From the NCBI GenBank assembly GCA_048498995.1, contig JBEHWX010000017.1:18331-82330 (forward strand): a stretch of 64,000 nucleotides of DNA, in the 5' to 3' direction. The notes below the pieces were generated by a model. That model searched no databases and was not told the origin of the DNA. It worked only from the letters and a program-made list of their open reading frames with translations. Below, in pieces: positions 1 to 7,816 of the stretch; positions within the stretch are counted from its first letter, which is position 1, and each line of letters opens with the position of its first letter. This DNA comes from JBEHWX01 sp048498995 (GTDB taxonomy: Bacteria; Bacteroidota; Ignavibacteria; OLB7). Both the position numbers and the translations under genes were made by a program.

Positions 1-3000
1 AGTACTCCAAATAATAGCGCCTAACGGATTCAAAATACTTCCGATCAATTGCATTTATCTGATCCCATATCAAGTCGTATGGAGTGCCCGCGTTAGGATG
101 AATTGGTATCTCGCCATTACCCCCATAATAGTATTCATGGTGATCCTGATAGCTATTGGACCCACGCCGGTTATCTATATGTGAAAAAATTTCATGGTAA
201 AGAGTCTCAAGATTATCTCCGCTCACCCCTTCCTCCTTGTTGAACAATTCAGGATTCACGAAAATCACACTATGAACACCATCGCCGCCGCACATCAACG
301 ACACACCCTGCAAGTCCGAAGCCATATAAATTTCTCGCTGATCTTGCGCTTTAGTCGGATCGTCTTTTCGCGTCCACCTCCACGCGGAGAAATCAAAATT
401 CCCATCGACAACCAACCCTGCCATTCTCCCCGCACCCCAAATGCCGTACAGAGTTACAGCCAAATAACCATCCACCGAAGCCGCATCGGAAATATAAATA
501 TGCCTATCGGTTGACGAAATAAATTTATCCAGAAGTTCCTTCCCTAGTGGCGTGGCATACAATAAGTCTAGAGCGGCCAGAACCCTCCTGTTGCTCGTAT
601 ACAGTATCACCGAATCCCCCCCAGCGTCGCCAGTCACGATCGGCGAATTAAGACCGTACGCGTACGGAGAAACGGAAGGATATTTCTCCCGCAGCCGGTC
701 GGCGGACATCCACCTTGCGAGCCTCACGTCATACAAACGTGCACCGAAGTCACTATACGTATTCTTCGCATTTGACAACTCATCAACGTGTTCCGTTCCA
801 GCGAATCCGAACCTGGGCACCAGAGGACCATTGTACGACCGTTGAGGTTGTTCCATTCCGAAGGCATAGTGATTCGACAAACGCTGAATATCAGCCTTAT
901 ATGGCGCTTGCCCAGGCCCAGAAGGATCGGCAATCTTCATATCACTTGCAATGGCTCTGACGCTCCCGAGATGGTCTTTCAGCTCATACCCTTTCTCTCG
1001 CAATATTCGCGAATAGACCATTGCAGGTGTCAGCAACCCTCGATACACTCCGCTCGGATCAACAGTCGCGATACGGTCCTGCGAAGCGTTCCCATAGATG
1101 AGCCACGATGCAACTCTGGGCAAGCATTGCGGAAGCTCCGGAATTCCATCGATCAATGGCGCGGCACCATCCGGCTGATTCAATCCAGGAGGTGGTGGAG
1201 GCAGAGAGTTATCAGAGCAGGAACGCTCATAGATGGCGAGCACCTTACCCGTGGCATCGTAGACGTACCAAGTCGTCGCGGTACTCTGGGAAGGAGGCAC
1301 CTGGAAGGAGTTGAGGGTCGTCACCTCCTTCTTCACCTTGTTGCCTCTGCCATCGTACGTATAGACAATCGTTCGTGTCGTCGTACCCGACGGGCGTGAG
1401 ACCAGCTTCACCTTGTTATAGAGTGACCAGTTCAACAGTGCCGGCTCAGCAGGATCATTGTCCGCGATCATCTGGCCAATGGCATCGTACTGATACCGGC
1501 CTGGGGCCTGATTATCGATATCGGAACTGTAGGCAGCTGCCGGCACAACATCATGGACCCAATCCAACTGATGGGTGCCGGGGAGATAATGATACTCCAG
1601 GCTATCCATGTCAACGTTTCCGAGATTACCATTTCTCAGGACCCGCTGAATGCTACCATCCGGATCATAGCGGAACCAGCTTCTGTAATCGTCCACGACA
1701 GATCCACTCAGTCCATGAGCGGGAATGGAGTTAGCATGAAAGAAATCTTCCTGAATCAGCCGGCCGAGCTCATCATATCGATATTGATTCGCCGATATCC
1801 CCGGATAGGCCATTGTTGGAACGCCTGGCCCTGGCGTGACGGTCTGCATGTTCGTGGTCCAGTTCGCAATGTTTCCATCGTACAGATCACGCCCGGTCTT
1901 CTGATAATACCACGAGGGTCCATCTGAGGATATCGAGTCGTAGGGGGAGTCCGCGCCCCCGCTGCGGTGCTGGAAGTCGCGCCAGTAATAGTTGAGAATC
2001 ATGCCGAATGCATCCGCCGCGTACGAGTTGCCGGTGCCGTCCGATCCGGGATCGAACGCTGGCTTATCCCCCAGCGCCGGGTGGTTGATGGCCTTCAGCC
2101 AGCCCTGGATCGTATAGACGTAGTCCATGCCCTGCACGCTGTCTTCTCCGTACATAGCTCGTTTCAACGGACCATGGTCGAAGTACCGGTTGGCCAGGTC
2201 GCGGTCCCAGATCACCTGATCCCGGGAGGTCTTCACCACCACCATCCGGCCGTCGGCGTCATACTCGTACTTGTGGAAGAACTGATCGGCGAAGCCCTCG
2301 TTGTAGCGGATCATCAGCGGCCGCAGACCGATCAGGTCGTAGTCGTATGCCACCGTCGTCTTGCCGAGGCCTGGAAGCCCCTGCTCGATCCAGGCCACGT
2401 TCCCATGAGCATCGTAGCTGTAGTGAGTGTGGACCGAATCGTCGGTGAAGATATGACTGATCCGGTTCTGTAAAAACCGCTGCGGGCGGCCATTCAGCGT
2501 CGAGCCGGAAGACGACGTGTACACGGTCATCACCTTCTCGGTCCCGCTGGCCGTGGTCGGGAAGCCGGAAGCGTTGTTGACGTTGGCCGAGGAGAGCGTC
2601 GCCGGGTTTCCGGTGACCTTCCCGGTCTCGATCACCCTTCCCAAACGGTCGTACTTCACGTAGGCATAGTTGCTGTCGACCGCCTGCTTGGCGTTCTTCG
2701 AGAAACGGACCTCTCCCTTGTCGTCGTAGTAGGTCCAGGCGTCTCCCGCGTCGGGGCTCCGCTTGTGGACCTGCTGATGCAGTGAGTTGAACTCGTAGCC
2801 GGAGGCAAGCTGATGCGCCGGATGCTGCGAACGGCTCCGGGCACTCAACGTCACCCCAGCCGGAGGGACCGTCTTCACCAGATTCCCGGCCCGGTCGTGA
2901 TAGAAGAGGGTAAAGTGATACTCCTGCAGCTTGTAGCCGACCCGGAACAGGTCCTGGATCGAGCTCGGCGCCGTGCACGTGGTCCGATAGTCCCGCTGGA

Positions 3001-6000
3001 GACGATCGAGATGTCCCTGGATCAGCTCCCGGACCTGCTTGTCGATGTACTCCCGCAGATACGCGCCGGTGGTCTCCTCACAGGTGAGATCCCGGAGAAG
3101 CAGGGTGGTATCACGCACGGTCGGGTCGAGCCAACGGAAGCAGATCTGCGTGGAGCAGGACTGGGCACAGACGTTCGTGCAGACCACCATCGTATATGTA
3201 TCCTCCGGAAGCAGCGTATCCGGCATCACGCTCAGCGGCGAGGGAGGGAGCAGATTGAAGCGCGAGCAGTACCTGGTATAGTAGAGCTTGCAGGAGTCGG
3301 CTCCGGTACCGAGCGAGAACTCCCCATGAATGTCCACCGCCTGAATGAACAGGTACTGGAGCAGGTTGGGAGGACATCCCGAGCTGGCGCGATCCCAGGT
3401 AACCGAAGTGGTCGGCGTGATGGGAGGACCGAAGATGCAGCTCAGACCGAAGGAGCCGAGAAGCTCACTTACGCGGTTCCACTCGTACGTGCAGGTTGGG
3501 TCATCGAATCCCATGACGCCGGCTTCATCCCGCAGCTTCTTCAACTCCCGATTCAGGTAGTTGACGAGCATCCGGTTGCGATTCCGGCCGGTCGCGCTCA
3601 CCAGCGAAAAACCGGTGGGGCAGTTGCCGCTTCCATCGGGCACATGTGCCTCGAAGGCACAGTACATCGACTTGGTCATCGCCACCCTCTCGGCCCCCGT
3701 CCCCAACCCTTTGATGTGACCGCCGCCATCGCGGACGATCGACAACGCGCATCCTTCCTGGCACTTGTCGACGAGCGCCCACGCCGCGCACTCCACCTGG
3801 GTGAGAGGAATGTCGTAGCCAATGCCACCCGGCCCATAGCCGGCGGGAATGTCCGATCCATCCGGCAGGGTCTGATCACCCTGCACCACCTTACCGGCCT
3901 TGTGGTATGCGTCGATCACCGCCAGGCGGAACCCGAGCAGCTTCTGCTCGCACTTCGACTTGCAGGTATCCTGAATCCGCGACCGGATCGTGGTGATCGC
4001 CGTCTCGCTGGTGTCGTTACCCCATCCGGCCGGCTGGTACTTCTTCAGGCTGTCCGGAATGGAACTGCCTGATGCATTCACGCAGTCGGCAAGCAGAGCC
4101 CACTGAGCCGTGCTGTCCTTCGTCCAGCCCGAGCCGCTGGCCGCGTATCTGGAATAGTGCTCGCAGACCGTGTCGGTCCCCGCCTGGTAATGGAAGTACC
4201 AGTACGGATGGCTGATATAGCCCTTTTTGCCTCCTCCGCAATCACCGGACTTGCAGTTCGAGAAACCGCGGAGCTTTCGTCCGGCCATCCGCATGAACAT
4301 GTCCAGCAGATCGAAGCTCCTATTCAACTTGGAGGGATTTCCGGAGCCATCGGTCGTTGCCAGCATCGGATAGGCCTCCATCAGCACGCGCCACACATTG
4401 AAGAGATAGGTGCAGTCGTATCCGGCCGAATCGATCATGCGATCGATCATGCGGTCGAACGTTCCGGCAAGGCTGTCGGTCGGGACGTACTGATAGGTCG
4501 GCAGGCTGTCGGTAAAGAAGAAGTCGTTCAACGTGACGCCGGTGCGCCCCTTATCCCACATATCATGGAGAAGCGCCTCGAAGCTCGGATGGCCGAACCG
4601 ACAGGCGTTCGCCTCGCAGGTTCTCTTCGGAATGTCGATCAGACCGCAGCCGATCGGCACGTTGACATGGTAGTACCCGGCGCTATCCTCGGCTAGGTGG
4701 AGCGTATCCTCCAGGTACCGGTAGAGTCCCGTGAGATCATTGCGGCCCAGATGCTCATTCACATGGCTCAACGATGCATTGACGGAGCCGGCCACGCTGG
4801 CGCGCACGGTCGTCAGATGCTCATCCAGGTACGTGCGGCCGGACGGGCTCTCGGTCGTGACCGTGAGGGGGTCGGTGTTCCCGGTCTCGATGATGCGCTC
4901 GACGATATAGCTGCCCGGGTCGGGGAGCGCAACGGTCGTGTCGAACGTGGGAGGGAAGGGGGAAAGGCAGTCCCCGCCGGAGAACGTCATCCGGTACTTC
5001 CAGCTCTTGGTCGGATCGTCGACGTGATGGACCTTCAGTGTCACGACATAGTCGCACCGCACGCAGAAGCTCGCGCAGGCGTTCTGGATGGTCTTCGGCG
5101 TGATCTCGTAATGGAGATAGAGCGTCGTCGGTTGCGGCACCACGATCGTCTTGCTGGCCACAAGCCCACGCTCGCCGAACGGGACATTGTCGGAGATGAC
5201 ATCCGAAGCGATGGTATCGAGCACCACCGGCTCGTCGAGCTTGTCCAGGATAGTGGAGTCGATGCCGCGCGCCATGCAGGTGGCGATGGTAAGCCCGGCA
5301 TTGTCGACATAGGCGACGTGGACCATGTTGTTCGGGTCGACGGAGAACACCTTCTGCACGGTGGACGCGGCCGGCGCCTCGTCACCGAAGAGGCGGATCA
5401 GCTCGTAATCGGTCGGCGTGCCGTAATACGTCCTCGCGGTTCTGTTCTTGCCGCCACCGATCGTGCTGCCGATCCGATGCACAGTGCCCGGCCCGCCGAC
5501 TTCGCGGGGGCGGTCGAGACCATCCTCCAGGTAGAGCGTCCGGGTGAAGGCATATCCACCCGCGCTCGGAATGGTCTTGTCATGGTTCTTGTCGGAGTAG
5601 TAATCGGTGATGCCGAGATTCACCGGATCGGGAGAACGGAAGTTGACATCCTTGTCGAAGTTGTCGGCCGTGTACAGCTTCGGAATGGTGAGCATGTCGT
5701 AGTAGGTGAGGGCCGTGGCGATATAGCCGAAGCCCGCCTTGTCGTAGACAGGGGAGGGGAGCGATGTCATCGCCGGACGGCCGCTGTAGTCGTACACGGT
5801 CTGCGTCGTCACATACGCATCACTCGATGCCAGGTAGCGCTGGTGCTGTTTTCCCTGCATCAGCCCGGTCGCATACGTCATCTCCTCGGCGATCTTCGTT
5901 CCATCCTCCGACTCGCTGAACTGGCGATGGTAGATCCAGTTCAGGTTTTCGTCGAACTGACGGAAGAAGAAGACGCCGCCACCGGAAAGATCGGTCGGCA

Positions 6001-7012
6001 AGTCAATCAGTGTTCCTTGGGCCGGAGCATTCGTCCACTCACCCCAGTTTCGTTCGTCGCCGGCGCCACCGGGATAGAGATTTCCGATCGCGCGAACGCG
6101 AAAGGCGTAGTATCCGGATCCCTCGGCCAGTGTGAGGGTGATGCTTCGCTTGCCGCTGCCGGTTTCGAGCGTCATCGCCTGCGACCAGTCGATGCGCGCC
6201 TTCACGCTCCGCTCGTCGGTCGTGCGACTCGGATCGACGTTGTAAAGTCGCATGAGCTGGACCTGGTAGTTTCCGACCGAATCATCGCAGTCGGACCGCC
6301 CAGGAGTCCAAGTAATCTCCACGCGAGGCGCGTCCGTGCTATCCCCCTCGGTGGTGGCCTGGGCATTGATGTATGGGAGCGGTGGCAACGTGTAATTGTT
6401 GAACGGACTCAGGTTCCACTCTTCGGTGTAGCGGACCTCGAGCTTCGCGGCTTTCGACAGGGGAGAAGGAGCACCGAGGTTGTCGGACCAGGAGTCGATG
6501 GATACCGCGAGCGAATCGATGCCCGGATATTCCGCCGTGAAATCGTGCATGAAGACCTGCTCCGGAATGATCTTGTTCAAGGGAGCGGTCTTTGACTGGA
6601 TCGTGAGGGTGCAGGGATAATCCGCACCCGGCACGAGTACACCGGACGAGTTATATCCCTTGACACGAACGCCGAGCGTCATGATAAACGACGTCGTGTC
6701 GAACGTGTAGTCGTTCTCTCCCATCTTCAACGTCACGAAAAGCGTGGCTTTCCGAATCGATCGCGTCGGCTCCGTACAGCTGTAGGTAAGGGGGTTGGGA
6801 ACTATGCGCAAACCACGCACGAACCCGAAGGCAAGCGAATCGTACTTGATCAGAGTCTTTGTGACCTTGGGCAGGTATACATAGGGCGAAACCGAAGAGA
6901 GGGGATTATCCGGTTCTCCCCCCGATATCACCTGGGCCCCGCAACGGATCGTGAGGAACAGGGCGATGATGCTCAGCATCAGGAATCGCGCAACGGAACT
7001 GATCTTCTTCAT
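1..7012 (-). CDS. Giant secreted RHS-repeat protein with variable C-terminal tip (3' end outside window)
   Basis: The frame is open from an ATG at 7012 to the window edge (2337 codons, no stop), so the C-terminus is missing. It starts with a signal peptide (MKKISSVARFLMLSIIALFL). Around residues 200-300 there is a fibronectin-III-like stretch typical of Bacteroidota RHS giants, and residues about 640-1340 are cysteine-rich. YD/RHS-type repeats start near residue 1365 (FYHDRAGNLVKTVPPAGV). The RHS core signature ARWMSADRLREKYPSVSPYA lies at about nt 660-725 and ends near GDAGGDSV (about residue 2131). Beyond it, at least 200 residues form a tip of lower GC (43% over nt 1-300 by hand count) containing LYHEIFSHI, a possible HExxxH metal site. 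It is the last visible gene of the operon, 9 nt after the 264-aa gene. RHS shells encapsulate C-terminal effectors in known systems; that this one does so is inference. Confidence 0.85.
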   Translation of the reverse strand, partial: MKKISSVARFLMLSIIALFLTIRCGAQVISGGEPDNPLSSVSPYVYLPKVTKTLIKYDSLAFGFVRGLRIVPNPLTYSCTEPTRSIRKATLFVTLKMGENDYTFDTTSFIMTLGVRVKGYNSSGVLVPGADYPCTLTIQSKTAPLNKIIPEQVFMHDFTAEYPGIDSLAVSIDSWSDNLGAPSPLSKAAKLEVRYTEEWNLSPFNNYTLPPLPYINAQATTEGDSTDAPRVEITWTPGRSDCDDSVGNYQVQLMRLYNVDPSRTTDERSVKARIDWSQAMTLETGSGKRSITLTLAEGSGYYAFRVRAIGNLYPGGAGDERNWGEWTNAPAQGTLIDLPTDLSGGGVFFFRQFDENLNWIYHRQFSESEDGTKIAEEMTYATGLMQGKQHQRYLASSDAYVTTQTVYDYSGRPAMTSLPSPVYDKAGFGYIATALTYYDMLTIPKLYTADNFDKDVNFRSPDPVNLGITDYYSDKNHDKTIPSAGGYAFTRTLYLEDGLDRPREVGGPGTVHRIGSTIGGGKNRTARTYYGTPTDYELIRLFGDEAPAASTVQKVFSVDPNNMVHVAYVDNAGLTIATCMARGIDSTILDKLDEPVVLDTIASDVISDNVPFGERGLVASKTIVVPQPTTLYLHYEITPKTIQNACASFCVRCDYVVTLKVHHVDDPTKSWKYRMTFSGGDCLSPFPPTFDTTVALPDPGSYIVERIIETGNTDPLTVTTESPSGRTYLDEHLTTVRASVAGSVNASLSHVNEHLGRNDLTGLYRYLEDTLHLAEDSAGYYHVNVPIGCGLIDIPKRTCEANACRFGHPSFEALLHDMWDKGRTGVTLNDFFFTDSLPTYQYVPTDSLAGTFDRMIDRMIDSAGYDCTYLFNVWRVLMEAYPMLATTDGSGNPSKLNRSFDLLDMFMRMAGRKLRGFSNCKSGDCGGGKKGYISHPYWYFHYQAGTDTVCEHYSRYAASGSGWTKDSTAQWALLADCVNASGSSIPDSLKKYQPAGWGNDTSETAITTIRSRIQDTCKSKCEQKLLGFRLAVIDAYHKAGKVVQGDQTLPDGSDIPAGYGPGGIGYDIPLTQVECAAWALVDKCQEGCALSIVRDGGGHIKGLGTGAERVAMTKSMYCAFEAHVPDGSGNCPTGFSLVSATGRNRNRMLVNYLNRELKKLRDEAGVMGFDDPTCTYEWNRVSELLGSFGLSCIFGPPITPTTSVTWDRASSGCPPNLLQYLFIQAVDIHGEFSLGTGADSCKLYYTRYCSRFNLLPPSPLSVMPDTLLPEDTYTMVVCTNVCAQSCSTQICFRWLDPTVRDTTLLLRDLTCEETTGAYLREYIDKQVRELIQGHLDRLQRDYRTTCTAPSSIQDLFRVGYKLQEYHFTLFYHDRAGNLVKTVPPAGVTLSARSRSQHPAHQLASGYEFNSLHQQVHKRSPDAGDAWTYYDDKGEVRFSKNAKQAVDSNYAYVKYDRLGRVIETGKVTGNPATLSSANVNNASGFPTTASGTEKVMTVYTSSSGSTLNGRPQRFLQNRISHIFTDDSVHTHYSYDAHGNVAWIEQGLPGLGKTTVAYDYDLIGLRPLMIRYNEGFADQFFHKYEYDADGRMVVVKTSRDQVIWDRDLANRYFDHGPLKRAMYGEDSVQGMDYVYTIQGWLKAINHPALGDKPAFDPGSDGTGNSYAADAFGMILNYYWRDFQHRSGGADSPYDSISSDGPSWYYQKTGRDLYDGNIANWTTNMQTVTPGPGVPTMAYPGISANQYRYDELGRLIQEDFFHANSIPAHGLSGSVVDDYRSWFRYDPDGSIQRVLRNGNLGNVDMDSLEYHYLPGTHQLDWVHDVVPAAAYSSDIDNQAPGRYQYDAIGQMIADNDPAEPALLNWSLYNKVKLVSRPSGTTTRTIVYTYDGRGNKVKKEVTTLNSFQVPPSQSTATTWYVYDATGKVLAIYERSCSDNSLPPPPPGLNQPDGAAPLIDGIPELPQCLPRVASWLIYGNASQDRIATVDPSGVYRGLLTPAMVYSRILREKGYELKDHLGSVRAIASDMKIADPSGPGQAPYKADIQRLSNHYAFGMEQPQRSYNGPLVPRFGFAGTEHVDELSNAKNTYSDFGARLYDVRLARWMSADRLREKYPSVSPYAYGLNSPIVTGDAGGDSVILYTSNRRVLAALDLLYATPLGKELLDKFISSTDRHIYISDAASVDGYLAVTLYGIWGAGRMAGLVVDGNFDFSAWRWTRKDDPTKAQDQREIYMASDLQGVSLMCGGDGVHSVIFVNPELFNKEEGVSGDNLETLYHEIFSHIDNRRGSNSYQDHHEYYYGGNGEIPIHPNAGTPYDLIWDQINAIDRKYFESVRRYYLEY

Positions 7013-7021
7013 GACGGCCGA

Positions 7022-7816
7022 TTACTGGTGGTTGCGTCTGTTCTTTCGATAATCCACGACCTGGTATCCTTCATACCTGGCCCGCAGCGGCGCGATAATG
7101 TCGGCATGCTCCTCACGGTCGAGCTTCTCGATCTCGGTGTTCTCCACGCCATAGCTGATGAAATCGAAAGTCAGCGTGACCGAGAATATCGGAGATGGCT
7201 CGGTGTAGCCGATCGTCACTGTGTGGAGTACATGCATGGCCGGATCATACAGGAGCGTTATCCGCTCGACGCCGGTTCCACGTCGGATCCCGATGGGAGC
7301 TCCCACCACAACCCGCCTGAGGGATTCCCCTTTCTCACCTGCCACGTCACGGCATTCGATGACCGTGCCTCGCATGAGGAGCGAATCCCGGAGCATCGCG
7401 AACGGATCGTTATCGGCCCCATCATGATTCGGGGGCGAGTCCATCACATAGATGGAACGGGTGGCATGGATGGCCGTTGCCGCTGATATGGTATCCCGGA
7501 TCGATTCGAACTCCGGCGATGTAACGTGAAGCAGCGTTCGCGACATCCTCGCCGTCACGGACGATTCCGACGCGGGGACATGCGCCGAATCCCGCATCGT
7601 CGTATGCACAGTGTAGCGCATGTCGATGTAACGACTGGAGCTGCTCAAAGCGCTCATCGCGGCGTAGATCGAACGAGCCTCCTCCAGACACTCTGGCTCC
7701 TGCGCTTCCGCGAACGATGGGCCGCAGAAGAGAAGGGTAAGCACACCAATCAGGCATGCCGTGAAGCTGCCGCCGTGCGCACCGACATAAGACCGAATGG
7801 GAATGGCCCTCCTCAT
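7022..7816 (-). CDS. Secreted protein of unknown function in the RHS operon (264 aa)
   Basis: I do not recognise a family. The N-terminus has a hydrophobic signal segment (FTACLIGVLTLLFCGPSFA, residues about 17-35) after a basic start, so it should be exported. The rest is a mixed alpha/beta sequence without repeats. Its pattern of a small exported protein with long beta-like strands (SRYIDMRYTVHTTMRD, PSPIFSVTLTFDFISYG) is loosely reminiscent of LolA/LolB-fold lipid or hydrophobic-ligand carriers, but I see no diagnostic motif. Its ATG overlaps the stop of the upstream 952-aa gene (ATGA), and its stop is 9 nt before the RHS giant. It is therefore probably co-translated with them and may be a chaperone, carrier or accessory of the RHS proteins; that role is inferred from position only. 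Confidence 0.75.
   Translation of the reverse strand: MRRAIPIRSYVGAHGGSFTACLIGVLTLLFCGPSFAEAQEPECLEEARSIYAAMSALSSSSRYIDMRYTVHTTMRDSAHVPASESSVTARMSRTLLHVTSPEFESIRDTISAATAIHATRSIYVMDSPPNHDGADNDPFAMLRDSLLMRGTVIECRDVAGEKGESLRRVVVGAPIGIRRGTGVERITLLYDPAMHVLHTVTIGYTEPSPIFSVTLTFDFISYGVENTEIEKLDREEHADIIAPLRARYEGYQVVDYRKNRRNHQ

Noticed and set aside
4697..6595. 632-aa plus-strand frame, and others such as 2813-4072 and 11628-14174
   Set aside because: They lie opposite minus-strand genes with signal peptides and family motifs, are very rich in Arg/Val/Asp, and show no domain. They are the complementary-strand shadow of GC-biased codons.
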